64,000 bases of DNA, from assembly GCF_004664715.2 (NCBI RefSeq), contig NC_051063.1, positions 140,127,843 to 140,191,842 of the forward strand, read 5' to 3'. The notes under the pieces are model-generated. The model worked only from the letters and a program-made list of their open reading frames with translations, was not told the DNA's origin and did not search any database. Numbering within the stretch: position 1 is the first letter of the stretch; each line of letters opens with the position of its first letter. Made by a program: the position numbers and the translations under genes. The DNA comes from Peromyscus leucopus. Its lineage: Eukaryota > Chordata > Mammalia > Rodentia > Cricetidae. Of this stretch, positions 10,883 through 20,325 are shown in pieces.

Positions 10883-11228
10883 TGCTGTGGATATCACTCT
10901 ATATAAATAAAACACTGATGGTCAGTGACCAGACAGGAAGTATAGGCAGGACAAGGAGAGAGGAGAATTGGGGAAACAGGAAGAATGAGAGGAGACACTG
11001 CAGCCACCACCAGGATAAGCAGCATGTAAAGACTCTGGTAAGCCACCAGCCACGTGGCAAGGTATAGATTTATAAAAATGGGTTAATTTAAGATAAAAGA
11101 ACAGTTAGCAAGAAGCCTGCCACGGCCATACAGTTTGTAAGTAATATAAGTGTCTGAGTGATTATTTTATACGTGGATTGTGGGACTGCGGGACTTCGTG
11201 GAACCTGGAGAGAAGCCCTCCAGCTACA
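10883..11228 (+). mobile_element. Solo LTR, class II ERV-like, with perfect 6-bp target duplication
   Basis: A 346-bp element begins TG (tgctgtgg) and ends CA (cagctaca), with an AATAAA signal near the start ('ataaataaaacactgatg'). The 6-base flanks are identical: 'attcta' at 10877-10882 and 11229-11234. It is the same family as 59903-60291 in the opposite orientation, sharing 'gccacgtggcaaggtatag' and 'gccacggccatacagtttg'. No internal retroviral region is present, so it is a solo LTR. Six-base duplication is typical of class II (ERVK-group) integration. Confidence 0.9.
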
Positions 11229-11765
11229 ATTCTATCCCTAGCCTTGGCTGGTCCCCCTCTGGTGATGGCTTACTCCCTTTGCTGACATTGCCTTAGGTGA
11301 GATCTTGGAGTGCGCATTCTCTTTCTGATTTTATGGGCTGGGTAGTCTAACTTATGTCTCATTTATTTACCCCAGTTAGAAAAGCATTCTTCTTTGGTTG
11401 GGTGTGTGTAATAATAATCAAGCCCTCTGGCTGCTTTTAAGCTCTCAAGCTTAGAGAGTCAATCTTAATAAAGTAGGGACAATAGGAGCATCCACGGGGG
11501 GGGGGGGGGGCAGTGGTGATGTTCCGCTGGTGGGCTGGGCCTTTGCAGGGCTATTATCCACTTAGGAATGAAGTCTTTTATTTACTTTTTAAAAAGTGAG
11601 TTAAATCCAAAGAAGTTGGTTATTTCTACAATGAGCCAATTTGTTTATAGGGTTTTTTTTTTTTAGCATTATAGTAATTTTACTATGAGTAATTACTAAG
11701 AGTAATGTCTTACTCTTACTAAGACAATTTCAAATTGCTACACTAAAGTACTGTTACCGATTGAA
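11229..11765. other. Unassigned stretch with a G14 run
   Basis: No clear repeat family. A homopolymer of about 13-14 G (11497-11510) and a T run (11652-11664) are present. Confidence 0.4.
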
Positions 11766-12110
11766 GCATGCCCCTCTTCCCCCCAATATGATGGAGTTCT
11801 ATCTTCAGGTACCTTAGAAGGGGTCTCTATTTGGATATGGTGACCTTACAGAGGTAAAGATGAAGTGATTAACAGCATGGTTCTAGCCTACTCTGCTGGT
11901 GTCTTTATAAAAAGTGGAAATCTGAACAGTGGGAAGATGATGTGAAGATTCCAACAAGAGAGTTCAGGACCAGAACCCAGCCTTACGGTCTCAGAAAAAG
12001 TCAGTCCTTCCCTTATCTTTATTTTGGATCCTGCCCTCTGGTACTGTGAGACAATACATTTCTGTTGTTTAAGACATCCGGTGTGTGGTACTTTGTTATG
12101 GCGGACCTAA
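11766..12110 (+). mobile_element. MLT1-like MaLR LTR (ancient)
   Basis: The order of landmarks matches old mammalian MaLR LTRs: 'tatttggatatggtgacctt', 'gctggtgtctttataaaaag', 'actgtgagacaatacatttc', 'tgttgtttaagacatccggt' and 'gtggtactttgttatggcgg'. It is heavily diverged and non-coding. Confidence 0.75.
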
Positions 12111-15100
12111 GGAAGAAATACAAAGACCTAGGGAGATCTTTTGATCACAAGACCCAAGGGAGGCTGTGGATGATAAACCTTGAGCATGCTGGTCTAGGTT
12201 AAGGAGATAGATAGGCGAAGCATCCCTGAAAACAGTACTTGAGTGATAGGATCTCCAGAGAAGGCCAGTGAGCCAGAACCACCCCAGCAAGGCTGCTACT
12301 GTGAATAAAGGCGACATAATCCCCTTTTCACCTGGTTGCCGAGTAGGATGGGTATTTTGTGAATTGCTCCATCACTACCCGTGGGTTTGCCGAGCCTGGG
12401 GCCATGTAAACAAGTCCACTCCCTGTCCTACATGTCATGGGAGTTTAATTCTTCTTCACAGTCAAATGGAAAATAACAGTTGTACAGGCATTTTGAATTC
12501 CCCCTCACCCCACTGGGGTGTCGGGCTAGCTTCCTTCTTATCTTGGAAATAAAGAGGAGGAACCAGATTCACAATGAAAACCCTACAGCCTGGCCTTTCT
12601 CCTTCAGCAAACATTTCCCAAGAACCTTCTCTGTTCCGGGCTGGGCTGGTTAGGTGCTGCAGCTGATGCGTGGCTGCCGAAATACACAACCCTTTAGAGT
12701 TATTGTTTAAGGAGCAAGCTTAGACCTGTGCTGCCAAGTCAAGATGCTCACATTCACAGAGCGGGGAAAGATAATGTTTCAGTAACTTAAGTGGCAGCAG
12801 CAGGCTGCAGGGACGACCGTGAATTCAGGGAATGGGAGAGACTTGGGGGTCTGAAAAGACAAAGTCCTCCTGCACCCCCCAAATGCCTACTGCTAGTTTT
12901 GTGTTAGCCCCAGCTCTTCTGCCCACACATTGATATTGTTAGCTGTTCTGAGCTTTGATTAGCAACGACTTCGTTATTCTTGCTAATTCTTCCTAAGCCT
13001 TAGCCCCAAGCCTGGAGGGGAGCAAATCCTTCTTCCGTGTTTTTCATTTGAAAAGTAAAGTTCCCCCATTTGTTCCTAGATTGTTCTTTCTTCCTAACAC
13101 GAAGAAAATTAATGTTTGGAAGTGTTTTTCCGCTCAGCAGCTATTTATCTTGAAACAAAGGCCAACTTTTCAGAACGTGTTGCAATATGTATACTTGCAG
13201 GCATGGAGAATGGAGCCCTGAAGAATCTTGTAGATACTTGTATGGTTCATGAAATCCCGATAGTATTACCTCACACTCCAAGAGAGCCTGAAGGAGCCAA
13301 GTCTCAGTGGAGAGCCTAGCAGGTAGGTGGGATGCAAGTGTGCAACATTAGCTTCTACAGAGAGGTCTTCTATCCTGATGAGAGCCATCGAGGGATGCTC
13401 AGAAGTCACCAGGAGACCTTGGGAAGGTGTCAGCAGTTGAATCCATGCTCCTCCTTAGGCCTTGCTTTCCCCTGGACTGCTGTTTCCCGAGGCTGTTGTC
13501 TTCCCCACTCTGCTGTGCCCTGCCTCACCTCACCCTTCTCTTCTCTCCTCCCATCTTGCATTTTCTAGCAACACACCATGGCAGTCTTAAGATCTGGCTT
13601 AATTTAGCCCTTTTGCTGAAGAACTCCAGACTCCTAATCTTAACTTTATATTTGGAAATTAGAGAATTACAGAGTGTCAGACTGGATGGAACCTCAGACT
13701 GATGAGTTAAACTTTCGTATGAGGACAGCAGTTCACTACTCACTTGATATGTGAAACTGATCTGTAAAGACAATGGAAACCAAAGAACTGCTAGACAGGA
13801 GAAAGGACACAGTCAAGTTTAACTACGTTCACTAGCCATAGGTGGTCTGTACATACATCCAGCCCTGAACTAGGCATGGATATAACTAAGTCTCTATTCC
13901 TGTCGCCAAGGCCCTGCCTATTTAGCAGGAAAGAAGAATGTTCAAGCAATCAAAATATAATGTAGCAGACATCATAGAGTTTACCCAAGATGTAAGGGGG
14001 TCCCCCATGGGTAAAGGGGAGCTGCAAACAGGGAAGAATTAAGGAAAGAGCTGGTGTTGACACTATGACACATGAACCAGCAGTTCTTGGCAAATTGAGA
14101 GAGATGGTTCAGGTAGGGAAGAGAAAAGACCAGTACTTCTGGTTCCAGTAAATGTTAACATGTCCAGCCAAGGGGAAAGGGAGCAGGGAGGGAGAGAGAG
14201 AGAGTCTGTATGGTGGGCATGAGGGAATTATGGAGGCAGGACAGGAAATATGCACCTGATAGATCAAAGGTAGCCTTGTGTGGAGGCTGGAGTTCCTACA
14301 CACAATGGGCAGGAATTGGGGAGCCCTAAGGTCAAGTTTGTGTATTAGAAAGATTCTGCTGGAGGAGGATGGGAACTTGCTGAGCTTGGAGACAAGAACA
14401 AAGCTGGAGAAGTTCACTTTCGCCCCAGAGACCCAGGTGTGAGAGAGGCGACCTCTCTGGCTTGGCAGCTCTGATGGCAGGGGTGTCTTGTAACCTCCCC
14501 TGCTGCTGTGACAGTCCGTGGGGGTGCACCCTGCTTGTTTCAAGATTGCCTGAACCAAGTGTTCACTAAGCCAGCCTCCTTTGCTCACCGGGTATCTGTC
14601 CAGCTTTCACCCTCAGAGGAAACAGGTTAGTTATTGGAATTGTCTCTGACTCCGAGGATACAGTTTCTAATGAGATACTGCAACATCTAATTTTAGATAT
14701 AAAGGGGTTCACAGGCTAGCAGGCAGGGGTAGGACACATAAATGAACCTCCCACATTAGACGGCAGGGAACAATGAAGGCACGGGCCAGAAATAAACACA
14801 CAAGAAAGCGCTTTGCAATTTATAATCGAGGGACCCGTGAAACCCCAAATAAGGGCTATTTTAACAAGCTTGATGTCCAAGAGAACTTTAGGTCAAGGCT
14901 TGAGCTGTCTAAAGGAGGTCAAATATGCTCCAGTTGGCTTTACAGAAGATCTCTGAACCCCAGCGATGCCCTGGGCTCTGTTCTCACTCGCTGCTGCAGA
15001 CACCCAGACTGATCATAGCCACTCTCTCTGCTTGGAGCTCCTCTTGAATCCTCACTCGCTGCTCCCCACGCAGCCTTGGTTTGTTTAGGAAGAAGATAGA

Positions 15101-17144
15101 AAGTCCAGCTTAGCGGTTCCCTGTGTTCTCGAGTGCAGCCCCTGCTGGCAATTCAGGTTTCCAGATGGTTTGACTTACCAGGATATAAGCAGGTCACCTG
15201 ACTGGCCCAAGCCCACACAGTGAGCAATGGATTCAGCCAAAACATAACCCCAACATTGTTATTATTATTACTTTAAGTTGCAGAGTTTCCAGGATACTAA
15301 TTGTATTCACCGAAGATTTGTACAAGGATCCTGGATGCAAGAGCTTTACATCTGGCTCAGAGAATCTGTCTGAATACATTTCCCTAGTAGGGAAGGGAAA
15401 TAGGGAGACCTGTCCCACCTCTGGTGGAATGGCCACTTTGCAGGTGACTTGAAGCTTCCCAGTTGGAGACCTTCCAGTGCAGCTTGATTTGGGGTTAGGA
15501 TCTTTTTGGAGGTGTGACCTTGTCCAGTTAAATGATCACCTCTCCTCCCATCCCATCTCTCATCTCCACTTCCCTTGTCACAGAGCAATTTCAAACCCAT
15601 AAACAAACTATTTCAATGTTAGGGGGTTTCTGGATAGAAATGTACCATTATGGATGAAATCTTGGGGGCTTGTGTGAGGTTGAGGTCAGCAAACACATAG
15701 AAAATTAAGAAGCATATTCTTATTTGTGATTCTACCTTCAGGTGAGTCATTTCAAGAGAACACATTCATATTTGGTTCTTTAAACCTTTGATTTTGCATG
15801 TCTCAAAGCCATAGACCCATATCTTCAAATGAAGAGTAATGTAGGAATGAACCACATCTTGCTTTCACAAAAGCTTGGTTGGATCCAAAGCCATCTACTC
15901 TGCCTCCTCCACCATCCCCTTTTGTGGGGGCCTCTGCAGGTGTGACGGTTGGCATTGAAATGATCCGCTAAGAGGTGAAGGTGAAAACTCTGTTCAGCTT
16001 GACTTAGTCAGACTAGATCAAACTTTGGGAGTCTGATGCTGGACGGTTTATTGTCAGCATGTTTAAACACAGTACAGTTTATGAAAAAGCTTCCAGACAG
16101 CAACCATTCCAATTCCAGGTGCACAAAAAGCTTAAGATGTGACTACACAGAAAATCCTTTACAAAGTACATGAAGGTGGGTTCTATAGCTAAAAGGACTA
16201 GAATCTAGTATTGTCTCTGACTGAGATAGTATAGAAGTCAGCAGGCTATAAAGTATGTGTGACATCTCCCCCAAGGATGGGTTCTGTTAACTGAAAGCTA
16301 AAGATGAATGTCTAGGGAGGGAGAGTCTGGAATAAACATTCTGGGGACTTGGGTGAGGGCTTCCTCTACAAAAGGTCATCAAAAGGTTGTAAAAGGTCAC
16401 CAGGTCCTCCACAACACCCATTTCCAGATTTCTGGGTGGAATTCAGGTATTTTATGTCCTTCATTGAGGAGACGCCCCTGAGTATTCAGCATCCTGGGTT
16501 CCCTAGTGCTTCTCTTGTGAATACAAGGACTCTTGTACCTCCAAAACCCTTTGTAACTCAGGGTGCGTGAGCAAGTGTCATTAGTGTTCTCATCTGCTGT
16601 TTAGACACAGTGATGTGGACCTCATGGGGTGACAGTGAAGTAAGGAAATGATGAATAGTCTGTGACTTGCACATTGAACAGTCACTTAGAGTTTCGTTTC
16701 CAAATTCATTCTGATGAGTTCTGATTGAACCATCTTTATGGTGCTGTTGTTTGTTTGGCCAATACAACTTCAAGGATTCTCAGTTGTGTTTTTCCCACTC
16801 TCTGATTTCATTCCAGACTCCATTATTCTTCCCCCTTTATATTTAGGTATGCTCCATGCTTCCCTTTTACCTTGCCTTTCTACATTTCCTCCTCCAAGCC
16901 TCTTCAGCTACCTACATAGTTTCTTTCTGTTGTTTTGTTTTATTGTGAACAGTTTCTTAAAACAAAACAAAACAGACAGCAGCTCTATCTGTACTTGACA
17001 AGCAGAAAGCAAACAGCATTGGTGAATGGGTGTACCAGTCTATTGAAATCCCACAGAGCAAGAATGGACTAGCACAGACACTCAGAGTGGAGACTTCCGC
17101 AGTGTGCTAACTGAAAGAAGGCAGACAGAAAACAATATACTGGC
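12111..17144. other. Long stretch without recognisable genes; possibly decayed repeats
   Basis: About 5 kb with no gene and no repeat called with confidence. Weak hints are an L2/MIR-like phrase near 12590-12690 ('ttcagcaaacatttcccaag'), and a stretch at 15940-16330 ('ggacggtttattgtcagcat', 'cagtttatgaaaaagcttcc') that looks like an LTR or other old retroelement but which I cannot name. Open frames up to 159 codons (minus, 14588-14109) show no motifs. Confidence 0.4.
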
Positions 17145-17310
17145 GGCTGGGGAGATGGCTCAGAGGTTAAATCTCTTGTCATTCAAGCGTAAGAACTGGA
17201 GTTACAAGCCGCAGAATCCTTGCAAATGCTGGGTGGGTACCCAACCCCTCTGTAATTCTATCCTTGGAAGGCAGAGTCAGAGGGTTCCCAGAACTAGGAT
17301 AGCAAGACAG
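17145..17310 (+). mobile_element. RSINE1/B4-class SINE, 5' part (interrupted)
   Basis: A tRNA-like head ('ggctggggagatggctcag') is followed by the RSINE1 body ('aaatgctgggtgggtaccc', 'ggaaggcagagtcagagg'). The element stops at 'agcaagacag', where a MaLR LTR is inserted, and resumes at 17699. Confidence 0.8.
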
Positions 17311-17698
17311 TGTCTTAGTTAGGTTTTAATTGCTGCGATAAAACACTGTGACCAAAAGCAACTTGGGGAGAAAGGGGTTTATTTCATCTTACATGTCTAG
17401 GTAAGAATTCATCGTTGAGAGAAGTAGGGGCAGGAAGTAAAGCAGGGCAGGAACCTGGAGGCAGGAACTGTAGTAGACGCCAAGGCTGCTTACTAACTTG
17501 CTCCCCATGGTTTACTCAGCCTGTATGTGACTCAGGACCACATGGGGTGGGTACCACAGTGGTCTGGGCATCCCATATCAATCATTGGTTAATATCCCCA
17601 CAGACTTGCCTATAGGAAATTTGATTGAAATATCTTCTCAACTCAGGCTCTTCTTCCCAGATGACTCTAGTTTGTGTCAAGTTGACAGAAAACGACCA
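17311..17698 (-). mobile_element. MaLR LTR (ORR1/MT group) nested in RSINE1
   Basis: The plus strand starts 'tgtcttagttaggtttta' and 'cactgtgaccaaaagcaac' (reversed LTR 3' end) and ends 'tttgtgtcaagttgacag' (reversed 5' end). It is the same broad family as 55190-55591. It splits the RSINE1. Its 5-bp flanks (gacag / gaaaa) are not a clean duplication, which is consistent with age. Confidence 0.85.
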
Positions 17699-17910
17699 GA
17701 AAAACTAGCCCCACCAAGCTCTGGATTACATTGAGGGACCCTGCCTAAATGAATAAGGTGGAAGAGCCATCTTGGGAGACTCCCAATATTGACCCCAGGC
17801 CTCCATAGACAAGTGCATTCCATAAACCCTTGATCATGGGTACACACATACATAGACACCATGCACAGACACATGAAAACAAAATCACTGAAAATTAAAG
17901 ACATTATGTA
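17699..17910 (+). mobile_element. RSINE1/B4-class SINE, 3' part
   Basis: Continues the SINE interrupted at 17310: 'aactagccccaccaagctct', 'gagggaccctgcctaaatga', 'aataaggtggaagagcc', then the CA/A-rich tail ('cacacatacatagacacc'). Confidence 0.8.
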
Positions 17911-18029
17911 TTAACAGAAACATTTTTATACTTTGGGAAATAAAAATCCAACCATTTATTGATTGATATCATCTAATGCCCAGTCTATGGTTAATGTCTT
18001 TTAGGGGTATTGCTTGCGTTAGTTTTTTA

Positions 18030-18125
18030 TTTTAAGAGAAGAAAAGTCTCACTATACAGTCTAAGGCTAGTCCCCACTTCCAAATCCTCCTGTTTCAGTA
18101 TCAGGTATGAGGATTCCTGGACCGA
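18030..18125 (-). mobile_element. Old B1/proto-B1 monomer fragment
   Basis: The plus strand shows a reversed 7SL-derived pattern: 'gaaaagtctcactatacagt', 'ctaaggctagtcc', 'tcctcctgtttcagtatcag'. It is strongly diverged. Confidence 0.5.
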
Positions 18126-18174
18126 ACACTATACTGAGTTTTAACATCTCTGTTTAAAAATAAGAGATTTAAAA

Positions 18175-18830
18175 AGAGAGAGATTATAGTTTAATTACAA
18201 CATGTTTCCCTTCCCTTTCCCCCCCTCCAAATCCTCCAATATTCTTCTCCCCACTCTCCTTCAAATCATGGCTTCTTTTCCCAATAATTGTTATTGTACG
18301 CACATATGTATATATATACACATACATATTCCTGAGTGTGGTCTGTTCAATCCATGTAATAGTACCTGTATGTATGTTTTCAGGGCTATCATTTGGCACT
18401 AGACAACCAATTGGTGTGCTCTTCCTTGGAGAGTGACACCTCTCCCATCCCCAGCTTGCTTCAGTTGCCTGTAGTTCTCTGTGTTGGGTTGAGGCCTTGT
18501 GGGCTTTTCTCCATCCAGTTCGACATGTTCAGTGGGTGTCATCCTTGTTCAGATCATGTTTGGGAGGTCATGTTGGTGAGACTTTCCAGGTGTAGCTTCT
18601 GATAATACTAGGAGACACAATCTCACAGCAACCTCCCTGATCCTCTGCCTCTTACAATCTTCCTGGCCCCTCTTCCACCGTGTTACCTGAACCTTAGGTG
18701 GAGTGTTTTGTGGATGTATCCAGTGGGATTAAATCCACAACTCTGCATGTTGATTGGCTGTGGTTTTTTGTAATGGTCTCTGTCTGATGTGAAGAGAAGT
18801 TTCCTTGATAAGAAGTGAAGATTATACTTA
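18175..18830 (-). mobile_element. L1 3' UTR fragment (Lx-like)
   Basis: Reverse orientation of the rodent L1 3' UTR. The plus strand begins at the reversed 3' terminus ('attatagtttaattacaaca', C-rich 'cccttccctttcccccc'), then 'ccaattggtgtgctcttcc', 'gtgggcttttctccatcc' and 'ctaggagacacaatctcac'. It is interrupted at 18830 by a B3/TATC insertion and resumes at 19076. Confidence 0.75.
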
Positions 18831-18840
18831 AAAAAAAAAA

Positions 18841-18859
18841 ACTTATCTATCTATCTAGA

Positions 18860-18913
<54 letters not shown>
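18841..18913. repeat. (TATC)n microsatellite
   Basis: About 18 TATC units with one early imperfection, preceded by A11. It sits at the 3' end of the reversed B3 SINE and probably grew from its tail. Confidence 0.95.
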
Positions 18914-18924
18914 CATACTTTTTT

Positions 18925-19075
18925 GTCTGCATGTATGCCTGTGAGGTTGTCAGACCCCTGGAACTGGAGTTACAGGCAGTTGTGAACCTCCATGTGGGTG
19001 CTGGGAATTGAACCCAGGTCCTCTCGAAGAGCAGCCAGTGCTCTTAACTGCTGAGCCATCTTTTCAGTCCCCATG
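18925..19075 (-). mobile_element. B2-clade SINE (B3-like) inserted in L1
   Basis: Reversed B3: 'gaactggagttacaggcag', 'catgtgggtgctgggaattg', 'gtgctcttaactgctgagcc'. The flanking L1 words 'gaagattatactt' (before) and 'gaagacttcactt' (after) look like a mutated target-site duplication. Confidence 0.88.
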
Positions 19076-19345
19076 AAGACTTCACTTATCTGTGGGTGTA
19101 AGGACAAATGTTTATGGATTTTTGTTAGCAATTATGCTAGCTTAGTAAACCAGTGGCTGTAGATTCTCCTCCAAAACAATGACTTCACTGAGTAATTAGT
19201 TAGTTTTCTGGTACCAGACATGATTTCCTTCTTGTTCAGCAGGTATTAAATCCAACTAGAGAGCTGTTGGTTTCTACCAAGGCATGTATACCACTATTGC
19301 TATTGCACCTTCAGGTTTATTGTGCCATGCTGGTCAAAGTTTCAG
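19076..19345 (-). mobile_element. L1 3' UTR fragment, continuation of 18175-18830
   Basis: Resumes the same L1 3' UTR after the B3: 'acttatctgtgggtgtaagg', 'attctcctccaaaacaatga', 'ggtaccagacatgatttcc', 'ccatgctggtcaaagtttc'. Confidence 0.7.
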
Positions 19346-19388
19346 TATCTCTTTATGTGTGTGTTGTAAGGACAGGAACTAGCTAAGG

Positions 19389-19458
19389 CTCACATGTAGG
19401 CTTTGCTTTGCTCACATGTAGACTTTGCTTTGCTCACATGTAGGCTTTGCTTTGCTCA
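19389..19458. repeat. 22-bp tandem repeat, about 3.2 copies
   Basis: Unit 'ctcacatgtaggctttgctt' plus two bases, starting at 19389, 19411 and 19433, with one G/A difference in the second copy. It lies at the edge of the L1 3' UTR fragment. Confidence 0.93.
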
Positions 19459-19614
19459 ATCACTCTCCCTCCTTCTCCTGATTCCTTCTGCCAACATAGG
19501 TCCTAGTCAATGGGTTCATAGTCTTCTCTTGCTGAAGTTCAGAAAGGGACCAGAAGTAATGTCAAAGGTTAAAAACCATTCCCAGCTTGGGAGGGGTTTT
19601 CCATTATTCTCCAT

Positions 19615-19662
19615 TTCGTGCGTGCGTGCGTGCGTGCGTGCATGTGTGTGTGTGTGTGTGTA
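19615..19662. repeat. (GCGT)n-(GT)n microsatellite
   Basis: About six GTGC/GCGT units followed by about ten GT units. The GCGT part retains several CpGs. Confidence 0.95.
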
Positions 19663-20160
19663 TCACTATTATTTGGTTGAGAATTTCACATTATGTACGC
19701 CAATCCTACTCACTTCCCAGTCCCTCCATATCTGCCCCTCACCCCTGCAGCATCCCCCCAAAAGAATTCCCCAAATTAATTAAAAACAAGACAAAACAAA
19801 CAAAAAAACCACCTTGCTCCTCCATCTTTCCTGCCTCTCCAACACCTCTTCATTCATCTTAGTGGCACTGGGAGCTGTGGTGTGTCATACAGTACACCCT
19901 TTTGTCCAGTTAGTTCCACCCACAAGTGTTCATTGCAATGAGTCAGTAGTCTAGTTCAAAGCCTTTGGCACACCATCAGTACTGGGCCCACATTGAAACT
20001 CCTCTCAGAAATCCTGCTGTTGTCCCAAGTCATGGAGATCCTGGGGCTATTGTTCAGCAGGATCAGTGCCTTCCTGTGCTTCAGCAGGTCATAGATGGGG
20101 TGGATGTTAGGGGTGGACCAAGCCAAGGCCCAGGATGTGGGTCTGGTGGTAGCTGAGCTG
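19663..20160 (-). mobile_element. L1-derived 3' UTR-like fragment, diverged
   Basis: The pattern 'tatttggttgagaatttcac', C-rich stretches, then 'agttccacccacaagtgttc' and 'gtcatggagatcctggggct' resembles reversed rodent L1 3' UTR sequence and its downstream part. Family assignment is tentative. Confidence 0.45.
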
Positions 20161-20235
20161 GTATTTGTTTAATATTCTAAATCCGGAATCATCGTTTTTT
20201 ACAGCAGTACAGCTCCAGGCTATTTATGCTATGTG

Positions 20236-20325
20236 TGCTTAGCACAGTTTATCCACTTATAAAACAGGAATAATCATATCTTTTCTGAAAACCTTGTAAG
20301 GTTAATATGATGTCACACAGCTTCC
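20236..20325 (+). mobile_element. MIR SINE fragment
   Basis: The central MIR pattern: 'cacttataaaacaggaataa', 'tcatatc', 'ccttgtaaggttaatatgat'. Ancient mammal-wide SINE. Confidence 0.5.

Noticed and set aside
13600..13700. Possible ancient repeat ('attacagagtgtcagactgga')
   Set aside because: Resembles old mammalian repeat wording but too short and diverged to assign.
14109..14588. 159-codon minus-strand open frame
   Set aside because: No domain, no splice or promoter context; length compatible with chance in a 64-kb six-frame scan.
15940..16330. Possible LTR
   Set aside because: Some phrases look retroelement-like, but no TG/CA ends, target duplication or family match could be fixed by eye.
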